This document shows, piece after piece, positions 1-8,211 of a DNA stretch of 64,000 nt. This stretch comes from DATKQD01 sp050695655. GTDB lineage: Bacteria; Chloroflexota; JAJPGV01. Numbering within the stretch: the first letter of the stretch is position 1; each line of letters starts with the position of its first letter. Both the position numbers and the translations under genes were made by a program. A model generated the notes under the pieces. That model ran no database searches. It had not been told where the DNA came from and worked only from the letters and a program-made list of their open reading frames with translations. The DNA lies in NCBI GenBank assembly GCA_050695655.1, contig JBOGTU010000005.1:21053-85052 (forward strand), given 5' to 3'.

Positions 1-121
1 TCAGCCGCGTCCTTGCCAGAGCTTTGCCAGCCATCACAGCAAAGTATGGCAGGCTCAGGGTCGTAGGCACACCGGAAGTTGGGCGCTTGGCCAAAAGGAT
101 CGCTGAGAGGGCACTCCGCGA

Positions 122-1180
122 TTACTCCTTTGGCGGCACCTTGCGGGCTCGGCTGGGCGCTACACGCGGCGGCTCGCCGGGCATCTTCGGATATACCGGT
201 GGCCAGGGCGCATCCGGCAGCCCCGCGGCGGTATCACGCTCGTGCATGGCCAGGAGCGAGTCCAGCGTCTGCGGCGACATCTTGGCCCACGGGTCGCCCG
301 CGGCTTGTGCCCGCTCCGGCACAGTCGCCATGGTCAGCGCGTTGGGCTCGATCGCGTCCAGCTCGCCCCAGCCGAACGGCGTTGATACTTGTGCCCCGGG
401 CCGGGCCCGTACTGACCAGGCGCCGAAGATGGTCTTGTGTGGCGCGTTCTGGTTGTAGTCGATGAACACGCGCCGGCCGCGCTCCTCCTTCCACCAGGCC
501 GCGGTCATGAGCTCCGGCCGGCGGCGCTCCAGCTCGCGGGCAACCGCAACGGCCGCGTTGCGCACCTGGTAGGACGTCCAGCGGGGCTGGAGGCGAAGGT
601 AGACGTGAATGCCCCGGTTGCCAGTGGTTTTGGGCATCGCACTCAGCCCGTGCTCCTCAAACAGCCGGCGCACCTCACCGGCCGCCTCCTGGACCATGGC
701 GAAGGTGACTCCGGGTGACGGGTCGAGGTCGATGCGCAGCTCGTCCGCGTGCTCCGGGTCTTCCGCGTGGGAAGGCCAGACGTGGAAGCCAATGCAGCCC
801 AGGTTGACCGCCCAGATCACATGGGCCAGATCGGCCGCGACGAGCGCGTCGGATGTAGTGCCATTGGGCGTGCTGACGATTGCCGTTTGGAGCCATTCCG
901 GCCGCGACTCCGGGACGCGCTTCTGGAAGAAAGAGGGGCCGCCTGCTCCGTTCGGGAAGCGCTGGAGGAGAATCGGGCGGCCCTGCATCGCGCGGAGCAG
1001 TGGCTGCGCGACGGCCTGGTAGTAGCGGACGAGATCCAGCTTGGTTTCGCCCCGCTCGGGGAAGAAGACCTTGCTGGCGTTGGTGATGGCGATCTCATGC
1101 CCAGCGGCTTCGACCAGAACTGTGCCGTCAGCCATTGTGGGGTCGCCTGAGCCGCTCAACCGTGCCGGCTTCAAATTCAC
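122..1180 (-). CDS. LigD-type DNA polymerase/primase domain protein (NHEJ)
   Basis: Stand-alone polymerase domain of the LigD family, an archaeo-eukaryotic primase-like nucleotidyltransferase that fills ends during non-homologous end joining. The N-terminal region reads ITNASKVFFPE then YYQAVAQPLL, typical of the family. The catalytic acidic pair is DLDPSPG at about residues 151-157, and KTTGNRGIHVYL follows. Length (352 aa) fits a PolDom with a short basic Pro-rich tail. No ligase or nuclease domain is attached, and no ku gene lies in the window. The GTG at 1180 is the longest start; an in-frame ATG at 1135 (MADGTVLVEAAG) begins just before the conserved domain and is equally likely. Neither has a clear ribosome binding site. 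Family assignment is firm; the role in repair is inferred from the family. Confidence 0.9.
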   Translation of the reverse strand: MNLKPARLSGSGDPTMADGTVLVEAAGHEIAITNASKVFFPERGETKLDLVRYYQAVAQPLLRAMQGRPILLQRFPNGAGGPSFFQKRVPESRPEWLQTAIVSTPNGTTSDALVAADLAHVIWAVNLGCIGFHVWPSHAEDPEHADELRIDLDPSPGVTFAMVQEAAGEVRRLFEEHGLSAMPKTTGNRGIHVYLRLQPRWTSYQVRNAAVAVARELERRRPELMTAAWWKEERGRRVFIDYNQNAPHKTIFGAWSVRARPGAQVSTPFGWGELDAIEPNALTMATVPERAQAAGDPWAKMSPQTLDSLLAMHERDTAAGLPDAPWPPVYPKMPGEPPRVAPSRARKVPPKE

Positions 1181-1270
1181 ACGGCTGAACCGGTGTGCTG
1201 CCTGCCATCGTGCTTCAGCTTAGCTGGTGGCGCGGCCACGATCGCCCAAACGGCCCGCGAGCTGCCGGAG

Positions 1271-2704
1271 TTACCCCTCGGCCATCACCTGCGCGACCGC
1301 GCTTTCGATGGCTGTCCCTTCAAAGAACGCGGGGTTCATGCTGGCGTGCAGGCGGAGCGGGTTGGTGAACGTCATCTCGCGTACGTCTTGCTCGGACATG
1401 AGGCCATGCTCCACCATCTCCCACACCTCCGGCAGCACATCGGTGAAGTCCGTCACGTCCCAGTGGCCGACATCCGAGCCCAGCATAGCCTTCAACCGGC
1501 CCGGCATGCGCGGGTCGAAGGCCCAGGCATTGCCGGCATCGTCGGCCTCGCAGCCAAAGTAGAAGTTGCGCGTGAAGAGGTCGATCAGCTCGCGCTTGGA
1601 GCTCACCTCAAGGCGGGCGTAATCATCGAGCGATTCCGTCTCGCGTTCCACCAGGTCTGTCAGCTGGAGTGCGGCCAGGGTCTCATCAGCCTTGCTTCTC
1701 AGGGCCGCGTAGCCGTAGCGGTCGAACAGCTCGCGCAGCCGGCTGGTGTCCAGATTTGTCGGCTTGAGGTGCTGCTCCATGGCGGCGAAGTGTCGCTTCT
1801 CCCAGCCTCCCACCAGGTTGCACAGAAGCTCCACGCCAAAAGCAACGCCCCCCTCCAGAAACGAGAAGGTGAGCGTTGGGAAGCGCCGCACCACGCCGCC
1901 GAGGAACAGCGCCTTGGCCAGCGGCGCATGCGAATCCGCGGCATGGCCCAAGCGGTTGAATTCGCCATTGCTCACGGAGAGGCGGTTGAACCAGCCGTTG
2001 CTGCCCTGGTGCACCGTCACCGCGACGCCCAGCTCCAGGCAGCGCTGCCACAGCGGGTCGTAATCCCAGGGGTTGTCGAGGCCCAGGGCATCCACGTAGT
2101 ACGGCACGCCGGCCAGCGCGCCCGCGTCCCTGGCATAGGCCGGGATGGGCCGCTGCAGCGAACCTTTGAAGCTGGCGGCCTTCAGGCCCAGCTCACCGTG
2201 TGCATGATTCAGCTCCTCAATCGCCTCCTGGGGGCTGTGGCAGGGGATGAGCGCGGCGGGCGTGAGGCGGTACTTGTAAGGAGCGAACACATCCGCAACC
2301 ATGTTGTTGTAGGCGCGGCACAACGCGCGCCGAAGGTCCTCGCGCGCCATGGTATTGGCAGCCAGGCAGCGCGTGGGGTAGATCACGCCGTAGTCGATGC
2401 CCAGCTCGTCCATGCGCTCGGCCAGCAGGCCCGGCAGCATGCTGCTGGCGAAATCGAGCGTGTTGCCGGTGGTGATCCACCAGTTGCCCCGGCCAAGGCG
2501 CCTGGCCCGGCGCTCCTCCCAGCTGGCCTGGTACCAAGCTCCACGCCGCCCTTGCACTTGCCGGTACTCTTCGGCCATGTCGCCGCCGGCCACCGCGCGC
2601 AGGTAGTCCACCAGCACGGGAATGGACTCGATCCAGTGCCCGTCGCCGTCCAGAATGGGATGATTCAGCTGTTGGCGGATGCGCGCCGCGTCGCCAGTTG
2701 CCAC
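1271..2704 (-). CDS. amidohydrolase family protein (amidohydrolase-2 type)
   Basis: Metal-dependent TIM-barrel hydrolase of the amidohydrolase-2 (ACMSD-like) superfamily. The N-terminal strand LDGDGHW supplies the usual D-x-H metal site. Later segments include DELGIDYGVIYPT, VTVHQGSNGWFNR, FPTLTFSFLEGG and MLGSDVGHWD, the last two typical of the C-terminal barrel strands with the catalytic Asp. Related proteins are abundant in SAR202-type Chloroflexota, but the substrate cannot be read from sequence. I chose the GTG at 2704 because GGAGGG lies about 10 nt upstream. A longer frame reaching 2869 would overlap the upstream gene by 100 bp and adds a low-complexity, non-homologous stretch. The gene follows the TyrA-like gene after 64 bp and may be cotranscribed with it. 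Confidence 0.85.
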   Translation of the reverse strand: MATGDAARIRQQLNHPILDGDGHWIESIPVLVDYLRAVAGGDMAEEYRQVQGRRGAWYQASWEERRARRLGRGNWWITTGNTLDFASSMLPGLLAERMDELGIDYGVIYPTRCLAANTMAREDLRRALCRAYNNMVADVFAPYKYRLTPAALIPCHSPQEAIEELNHAHGELGLKAASFKGSLQRPIPAYARDAGALAGVPYYVDALGLDNPWDYDPLWQRCLELGVAVTVHQGSNGWFNRLSVSNGEFNRLGHAADSHAPLAKALFLGGVVRRFPTLTFSFLEGGVAFGVELLCNLVGGWEKRHFAAMEQHLKPTNLDTSRLRELFDRYGYAALRSKADETLAALQLTDLVERETESLDDYARLEVSSKRELIDLFTRNFYFGCEADDAGNAWAFDPRMPGRLKAMLGSDVGHWDVTDFTDVLPEVWEMVEHGLMSEQDVREMTFTNPLRLHASMNPAFFEGTAIESAVAQVMAEG

Positions 2705-2768
2705 GGTTCTCTGCCCTCCGCCTGCATGTTGCCGGCTCCCGCGGCGGGAGCCGCGAGCCATTATGCAC

Positions 2769-3731
2769 TCAGCGCCGGGGGCGGTCCTGCCGGCGCGAGC
2801 GCCGGGCAAAGGGTGACAGGGAGCCCAGCAGGCGGGGCCGCAGCTCGGATGTGGGTGGCAGCGTGCCATCCATCAGTTGGCGGCGCGTGCTTTGCCAGCT
2901 CTCCAGCGCGGCCGTGCACTGTTGCTGGTACGCCTCCAGCGCCGGCTCGCCTTCCGCCAGCAGGCGGCTCAGCTTCTGCAATTCCTTGGCCGCATCCTCT
3001 AACGCGGCGCGCAGGCTTTCGCTGTTCCGTGCGATATTCCACCGCGCAATGGCGCCCAGCTCGTCATTCACCGTCTCCAGCTCGGCCAGGCCGCGGCCGC
3101 TCAAACGCCCCACTTCGCGCCAGGTGGGCGCGCCCACCAGTCCGTGCAGGAGCCCCTCCAGCACCAGGCGTGGCAGCAGCTCGCTGGCGCTCAGCAGACC
3201 ATCGTGCTCCTGGGCGGTCGTGAAATAGGGCTGCGCGCCGAATCCGCGCACCAGGGCGCTCATGGTGTCCAGCGCCGCTGCCTCCGCCCGCGGGGTCGCG
3301 TCCAGGCAATAGACAGCGCCGCGCAGCGCCTGTGCCGATGCGTCCGCCGCGGGCAGCCTTGCGTGGTCGATCACGGGGCGGCCGGCGAGAAAGTGCACGC
3401 TCTCCGGCAGCACCTCGGCGGCGGTCGTGGCTGGCGCCATCCACAAGCTCGTGCTGCTCACCACGGCGCCCGGCTCGAATGCCTGGCGCAGGCCGCGGAG
3501 CAGCCCCGGCAGCACGTCGTCGGGCACCGCCAGCAGCGTAACCGCCGCCCCCTCAACCACGTCTCGCGCGCCGCGCGCAAGCGCCTGTACGGCGCCGTGC
3601 GCCAGCGCTGCCTGGGCGTTTTCGGGGTGGGCATCGTAGCCGGTCACCGTCTCGAACAGCTGACTGGCGCGCGCGGCCAGGCCGAGTGCCGTGCCCAGGT
3701 AGCCCAGGCCAACGATCGCCAGCTTTGCCAT
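2769..3731 (-). CDS. prephenate dehydrogenase-like NAD(P)-binding protein, degenerate active site
   Basis: Rossmann-fold protein of the TyrA family (320 aa). The nucleotide-binding motif VGLGYLGTALG is at residues 7-17, and AVPDDVLPGLL matches the second strand region. The helical dimerisation half follows, with the TyrA landmark QEHDGLLSASELLP at about residues 174-187. Functional TyrA enzymes carry a catalytic His in an HPxxG motif and a SHLPH motif. Here the equivalent positions read RPVIDH (118-123) and SELLPR (183-188), so the key histidines look replaced. Activity on prephenate is therefore doubtful; it could be a divergent dehydrogenase. No other aromatic amino acid gene is nearby. The ATG at 3731 faces gltX across only 26 bp. 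Confidence 0.75.
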   Translation of the reverse strand: MAKLAIVGLGYLGTALGLAARASQLFETVTGYDAHPENAQAALAHGAVQALARGARDVVEGAAVTLLAVPDDVLPGLLRGLRQAFEPGAVVSSTSLWMAPATTAAEVLPESVHFLAGRPVIDHARLPAADASAQALRGAVYCLDATPRAEAAALDTMSALVRGFGAQPYFTTAQEHDGLLSASELLPRLVLEGLLHGLVGAPTWREVGRLSGRGLAELETVNDELGAIARWNIARNSESLRAALEDAAKELQKLSRLLAEGEPALEAYQQQCTAALESWQSTRRQLMDGTLPPTSELRPRLLGSLSPFARRSRRQDRPRR

Positions 3732-3740
3732 TGAACGTGG

Positions 3741-3750
3741 ATGGTAGCAT
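3741..3750. promoter_or_regulatory. overlapping divergent -10 elements for tyrA-like gene and gltX
   Basis: The 10-bp string ATGGTAGCAT contains TAGCAT on the plus strand (3745-3750), 7 nt before the gltX ATG. It also contains TACCAT on the minus strand (3746-3741), 9 nt before the other gene's ATG. No -35 hexamer close to consensus is visible on either side. Placement implies leaderless or nearly leaderless transcripts in both directions and mutual exclusion of polymerase. Inference from position and pattern only. Confidence 0.4.
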
Positions 3751-3757
3751 CGGGTGA

Positions 3758-5176
3758 ATGCCAGGCACGTTGCCCGCGGACGCACCCCGCCTGCGCCTGG
3801 CGCCTTCGCCCACCGGCGACCTGCATGTGGGCGCGGCGTGGATGGCGCTGTTCGACCTGGCCTTTGCCCGGCGGCACGGCGGCCAATTTGTGATCCGCAT
3901 CGAGGACACCGATCAAGCACGCGCCCAGGCGGATTCCGAGCAAAGCATGCTGGACTCGCTGCGCTGGCTGGGCCTGGACTGGGATGAGGGGCCGGATAAG
4001 GGTGGGCCCTATGGCCCCTACCGGCAGAGTGAGCGCCTGGCCCGCTACGCCGCGTTTGCTCGCCAACTGGTAGAGCAGGGGCACGCCTACTACTGCACCT
4101 GCACGCCGGAGCGGCTGGCAGCGCTGCGCCAGGCGCAGATGGCCAGCAAACAGCCGCCCAGCTATGACCGGCACTGCCGCGACCTGGGCCTGCGCCCCGG
4201 CGGCCCCGAACCATGCGTGATCCGTATGAAAGTGCCACTGGAGGGTGAAAGCGTCGCGCACGACCTGGTGCGCGGCGAACTGAGGCGCGCTTACAAGGAC
4301 AGCGACGACCAGGTGATCCTCAAGGCCGACGGTTTCCCCACCTACCACCTGGCCGTGGTGGTGGATGACCACGAAATGCGCATCAGCCACGTGGTGCGGG
4401 GCGAGGAATGGATCTCCAGCCTACCCAAGCACCTGCTGCTGTACCAGTACCTTGGCTGGGAGCCGCCGCTGTTTGCCCACATGCCCCTGCTGCGCAACGC
4501 GGACAAGAGCAAGATCAGCAAGCGTAAGCACCACACCTCTCTGCAGTGGTATGAGCGCCAGGGCTATCTGCCCGAGGCCATGCTCAATTTCCTGGCGATG
4601 CTGGGCTGGTCCATGCCCGACGGCCGCGAGCTGTTCACCTTCGCGGACGTGGTGGAGCACTTCACGTTCGAGCGGGTGGTCACGTCGAGCCCCGTGTTCT
4701 CATTGGAGAAGCTGCAGTCCATCAACGGCCAGTACATCCGCGCGCTCGACCTTCCGGTCCTGGCTGAGCGCCTCATTGCGCGACCGTATGTGCTGGCTCA
4801 GCTGCCGCTGGTGCGGGAACGCATGCGCACGCTGAACGATTTCCATCTGCTCACGGCGTTCTTTTATGAGGATGTGCTGACGTACGAGCCGCGACTACTG
4901 GTGCCCAAAAAAGGAGCCCCGGCTGACGTACCGCCCTGGCTGACCGCCGTGCGCGATCTGCTGCGCGACTTCCGCCCCTGGCGGGCCGCCCCTCTGGAGG
5001 CGGCGCTGCGCGAGCTGGTAGCGGAGCATGGCTGGGCCACCGGCCAGGTATTCATGAGCGCGCGCGTGGCGCTCACTGCCTCCACCCAGTCGCCCCCGCT
5101 CACGGAAACGATGGAGGTACTGGGCCGCGAGAAGACGCTGCAGCGGCTGGACGCCGCTCTCCAGGCGCTGGCCTAA
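3758..5176 (+). CDS. gltX: glutamate--tRNA ligase
   Basis: Class I aminoacyl-tRNA synthetase charging tRNA-Glu in the cytoplasm. The HIGH-type signature is APSPTGDLHVGAA at about residues 15-27, followed by FVIRIEDTD. The KMSKR-type loop is DKSKISKRKHH near residue 250. A CTCTPERL...YDRHC segment matches the zinc-binding insertion of GluRS, and DDHEMRISHVVRGEEW is the conserved active-site strand. Length (472 aa) is normal. No Shine-Dalgarno precedes the ATG; instead TAGCAT ends 7 nt upstream. Whether it is discriminating or also charges tRNA-Gln cannot be told from the sequence. Confidence 0.97.
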   Translation: MPGTLPADAPRLRLAPSPTGDLHVGAAWMALFDLAFARRHGGQFVIRIEDTDQARAQADSEQSMLDSLRWLGLDWDEGPDKGGPYGPYRQSERLARYAAFARQLVEQGHAYYCTCTPERLAALRQAQMASKQPPSYDRHCRDLGLRPGGPEPCVIRMKVPLEGESVAHDLVRGELRRAYKDSDDQVILKADGFPTYHLAVVVDDHEMRISHVVRGEEWISSLPKHLLLYQYLGWEPPLFAHMPLLRNADKSKISKRKHHTSLQWYERQGYLPEAMLNFLAMLGWSMPDGRELFTFADVVEHFTFERVVTSSPVFSLEKLQSINGQYIRALDLPVLAERLIARPYVLAQLPLVRERMRTLNDFHLLTAFFYEDVLTYEPRLLVPKKGAPADVPPWLTAVRDLLRDFRPWRAAPLEAALRELVAEHGWATGQVFMSARVALTASTQSPPLTETMEVLGREKTLQRLDAALQALA

Positions 5177-5491
5177 GACATCCCGCCGGGCGCGACTCGG
5201 CGATTCGTTTTCAGCACACGAGAGGCTCCTGGCCGGCAGCGAGGCAGCGCCGGGGATGCTGAGTTCGGCAGAGGGAGAAGTGGGTGCTGGCACCGTGGTT
5301 GACGCTGGCGCTGTACGCTACACTGACGCACTGAAAGGTTGTTGCCGGCTCCGCGGGGAGCGGTGGCGCCGGGGGGAGACAGCACAGGTGTGGAGCGCAG
5401 TGGAGCGGTGGGTTGCCGGCAACCTTGTCCGGCGTCTGTTCGTTCCGGTTTGACGTAAGCGACTGAGCGCTATAGCCTAGGCGAAACTGCA
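5177..5491. other. intergenic region with short palindrome
   Basis: A 315-bp gap between gltX and the metallo-hydrolase gene with no convincing coding potential. It holds a perfect 14-bp palindrome GGTTGCCGGCAACC at 5411-5424 and a partly similar string (GGTTGTTGCCGGCT) near 5336-5349. A candidate promoter follows at 5450-5478. The palindrome lies just upstream of the -35, where an activator or repressor dimer could bind, but nothing identifies a regulator. No terminator with a T-tract is visible after gltX. Confidence 0.4.
5450..5478 (+). promoter_or_regulatory. candidate sigma70-type promoter for metallo-hydrolase gene
   Basis: TTGACG (5450-5455), 17-nt spacer, TAGCCT (5473-5478); an overlapping TATAGC at 5471 is an alternative -10. 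Transcription would begin about 5485, leaving a leader of only a few bases before the GTG at 5492. Pattern-based. Confidence 0.4.
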
Positions 5492-6853
5492 GTGAAGATC
5501 ACGTTCTGGGGCACGCGTGGGTCGATCGCCGTGCCCGGCCACGCCACCGCCACGTACGGCGGCAACACCTCCTGTGTAGAAGTGCGCATGGGCGGTGAGC
5601 TGTTCGTGTTGGACTGCGGCACGGGTATACGGGAGCTGGGGCACCATCTGCTGGCGGCGGGTGAACCGGTGAAAGCCAATGTGTTGCTGGGCCACTCCCA
5701 TTGGGATCACATTCAGGGTTTTCCCTTTTTCGGCCCGCTGTTCGTGCCCGGCAATCAGTTCAACTTCTTTGGTCCGCAGGAGCACAGCCAGCGCTTGAAC
5801 GAGACGCTGGGCGGGCAGATGCAGTATCGCTACTTCCCGGTGGGCATGGATCAACTGGCGGCCACGCTGCACTATCAGGAGCTGCGCGAAGAGACAGTGA
5901 GCATTGGCCGCGTCGCGGTGAGCTCCCACTACCTCAACCACACCACCCTTACCCTCGCCTACAAGCTGCAGGTGGACGGCCGCACGCTCATTTACGCCAC
6001 GGACAGCGAGCCCTTCTCGCAGCAGCCACGGGCCTGGGCATCGTCCGACGACCGAACGTTTCTGCACCGGCGCGATGAGAAGCTGGTGGAGTTTTTCTCC
6101 GGTGCGGACACGTTGATCATGGACGCGCAGTACACCGCGCGGGAGTACCCGCAGAAGGTGGGTTGGGGCCACGGCACCGTGGACTACACCATCGACATGG
6201 CCATCTCGGCGGGCGTGGGCACGCTGGTCCTGTTCCATCACGAGCCCACGCGGATCGACACCGCCATGGAGGTGCTGGAGCAGTTGGCGCAGAAGCGCAT
6301 GCACGCAGAAGCACCCCAGGTAGAGGTGCTGGCCGCGCGCGAAGGCGTGACATTGGAGCTGGAAGATGTGGCCGGCCAGGCCAACCCGGTTCACGAGCGC
6401 AGGCTGCCCGAGTTCCATCCTCGCGTACGCGTGGCCGTGGTGGGTTCGGCCGACTTCGCCAGCGTCGCCTCGAAAACGCTGGCGCAGGACCACTATGACA
6501 TTGTGGCGGTGGAGCACATGGCGGCGCTGGAGAGCGGCGAATTCGCCGATTACCAGCCGCACCTGGTGCTGCTGCGCCAGCCGGACGGCAGCTGGAACCA
6601 CGCCACGCACCAGTTCCTGCGCAACGAAAGGCGCCGCCACGTACCGGTGCTGGTGGTTGTGCCGGACGGTCGCTTTGAGGCAGCCCAGCAGGCTTTTGAC
6701 GAGGGCGCGGCGGATGTGCTTATGGAGCCGTTTGCCGGTACCCAGCTGCACTCGCGCGTGGATTCGTGGCTGCTGCGCGCCGGCGTAGCGGTGGACCGCC
6801 GCATCCGCGGCCGTCGTGCCGAAGGCGAACCGGAGACTGCCCCCGCCGCGTAA
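5492..6853 (+). CDS. MBL-fold metallo-hydrolase fused to a pseudoreceiver domain
   Basis: Residues 1 to about 290 form a metallo-beta-lactamase-fold phosphodiesterase-like domain: GTRGSI at 7-12, the zinc motif HSHWDH at 68-73, then SSHYLNHTTLTLAYKL, YATDSEPF and LVLFHHEP as further metal-ligand strands. A second domain from about residue 315 has the alternating pattern of a response-regulator receiver (VRVAVVGSADF, PHLVLLRQPDG, VPVLVVV, GAADVLMEPF). The phosphoacceptor Asp position is Arg and the conserved Lys before PF is Glu, so phosphorylation is not expected. MBL proteins of this class are linked to signalling or cyclic-nucleotide hydrolysis, but the substrate is unknown. A PAS histidine kinase gene follows after 146 bp on the same strand. 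GTG start, weak AGGCGA upstream. Confidence 0.8.
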   Translation: MKITFWGTRGSIAVPGHATATYGGNTSCVEVRMGGELFVLDCGTGIRELGHHLLAAGEPVKANVLLGHSHWDHIQGFPFFGPLFVPGNQFNFFGPQEHSQRLNETLGGQMQYRYFPVGMDQLAATLHYQELREETVSIGRVAVSSHYLNHTTLTLAYKLQVDGRTLIYATDSEPFSQQPRAWASSDDRTFLHRRDEKLVEFFSGADTLIMDAQYTAREYPQKVGWGHGTVDYTIDMAISAGVGTLVLFHHEPTRIDTAMEVLEQLAQKRMHAEAPQVEVLAAREGVTLELEDVAGQANPVHERRLPEFHPRVRVAVVGSADFASVASKTLAQDHYDIVAVEHMAALESGEFADYQPHLVLLRQPDGSWNHATHQFLRNERRRHVPVLVVVPDGRFEAAQQAFDEGAADVLMEPFAGTQLHSRVDSWLLRAGVAVDRRIRGRRAEGEPETAPAA

Positions 6854-6987
6854 CTTCTGCGCGACCCGCGAATTCCGGTGGGTTTGTCCACGTCGCAATA
6901 GCCGTGCCAAAAGGTTGGCCTGTTCGATACAAATGTCAGACGGGGCCTTGCCGCTTTCGGCCCAAGATGCGCGGCGAGGCTGGCGCA

Positions 6988-6993
6988 TAGAAT
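6988..6993 (+). promoter_or_regulatory. -10-like TAGAAT immediately before histidine kinase start
   Basis: TAGAAT ends 6 nt before the ATG at 7000 and no Shine-Dalgarno is present. This placement predicts transcription starting at or next to the start codon (leaderless mRNA). No good -35 is visible. Confidence 0.45.
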
Positions 6994-6999
6994 AGAGCC

Positions 7000-8196
7000 A
7001 TGGCTGAGCGTTCGCTTGCGGGCAATGTGAACGCCCAGCCTGAGGCCCTGCCGCACCAGCAGTTGACGGCCATTTTAGGCGGCGTTTCGCACGGCATCAT
7101 CGGCGTGGGTCTCTCGGGGCACATTCTCTTTGCCAACCAGGCGGCCGCGAATCTGCACGGGTACCCAAGTCCCGACGAGATGAACGGGCTGGAGGCAGGG
7201 CCACTGCTCGCGGCGCTGCGGCCAGCGGACGAAGCTGGCGAGCTCCTGGCCTGGCAGGCGCTGCCGCTCCAACGGGCGCTGGAGAGCGAGCAAGCCCAGC
7301 AGCGGCTGGTTCGATTGCCGGCCCGCGCTGATGGCCCCGAGCGTTGGATCATGCTCAAAGCGCAGCCCACCCAGGGCGTGCGGGCAGGTACCCGCATGGT
7401 GGTGCTGGTTCTGCAGGACGTGACCGCGCTGAAACTGGCCGAGCAGGAACGCGACGCCTGGATGCAAACACTGGCGCATGACCTCAAAACACCCCTCACT
7501 GCCATCCGCGGGTACGCGCAGCTGGCCGTGCGCAACGTCACGGCACGAGACCGGCAAGGCGCCCTCAACGACCTGGAGCGCGTGGTTCAGGCGAGCGACC
7601 GGCTGACTAAGATGGTGGAGCAGCTGGGCGACTTGACGCGCATCCAAACGCAGGGTGGCCTGCAGCTGCACGTCCGCCCATGCAACATGGTGCACCTGGT
7701 GCAGCGGGCGGTGGAGCTGGCGCAGGCTTCCACCACCCTGCACCGGCTGCAGCTGGAGCTGCTGGTGGACAACCTGATCATCCCAGCCGATGCCGAGCGG
7801 CTGGAGCGTGTGTTTGAGAATCTGCTCAGCAACGCCATTAAGTACAGCCCGGAGGGCGGCGACATCTCCGTGCGGGCCGGCCAGAACGAGCCTGGGCTGG
7901 CTTACGCCTCCATCACTGATGCTGGCATCGGCATTTCGCAGGAGGACATGGCGCGGATTTTCGTGCGCTTCGGCCGTGGCCGCAACGTTGGGCAGATCGA
8001 CGGCAGCGGCATTGGCCTGAGCTTCTGCCAGGCCGTTGTACAGGCCCACGGCGGGCAGATCCACTTGGAGAGCCAGCCCTCCAAGGGCACCCGCGTCACC
8101 GTGCGCTTCCCCCTGCTGGCGCCTGCGTCCGTGGGCGACGCTGTGTCCGACGGCGCGCCCTGGGAGCGTTTCCACCTGCCTTTGGCCAGCGACTGA
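7000..8196 (+). CDS. soluble PAS-domain sensor histidine kinase
   Basis: Two-component kinase of 398 aa without membrane segments. An N-terminal PAS-like domain (ILGGVSHGIIGVGLSGHILFAN, residues about 25-46) is followed by a linker and the dimerisation helix with phosphorylatable His160 in LAHDLKTPLTAIRGYAQ. The ATPase part has the N box LLSNAIKYSPEGG, G1 box DAGIGIS, and a G2-type GSGIGLSFCQAVVQAHGG. All catalytic boxes are intact. No response regulator is adjacent; the nearest receiver-like domain is the non-phosphorylatable one in the preceding gene. Signal and partner are unknown. The gene faces the membrane protein gene across 15 bp. Confidence 0.93.
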   Translation: MAERSLAGNVNAQPEALPHQQLTAILGGVSHGIIGVGLSGHILFANQAAANLHGYPSPDEMNGLEAGPLLAALRPADEAGELLAWQALPLQRALESEQAQQRLVRLPARADGPERWIMLKAQPTQGVRAGTRMVVLVLQDVTALKLAEQERDAWMQTLAHDLKTPLTAIRGYAQLAVRNVTARDRQGALNDLERVVQASDRLTKMVEQLGDLTRIQTQGGLQLHVRPCNMVHLVQRAVELAQASTTLHRLQLELLVDNLIIPADAERLERVFENLLSNAIKYSPEGGDISVRAGQNEPGLAYASITDAGIGISQEDMARIFVRFGRGRNVGQIDGSGIGLSFCQAVVQAHGGQIHLESQPSKGTRVTVRFPLLAPASVGDAVSDGAPWERFHLPLASD

Positions 8197-8211
8197 GGCG
8201 CTCCGCCCCTT

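Noticed and set aside
1193..3223. 676-aa plus-strand open frame
   Set aside because: Antisense to the amidohydrolase and TyrA-like genes; His/Gln/Arg-rich composition typical of a shadow frame in high-GC DNA.
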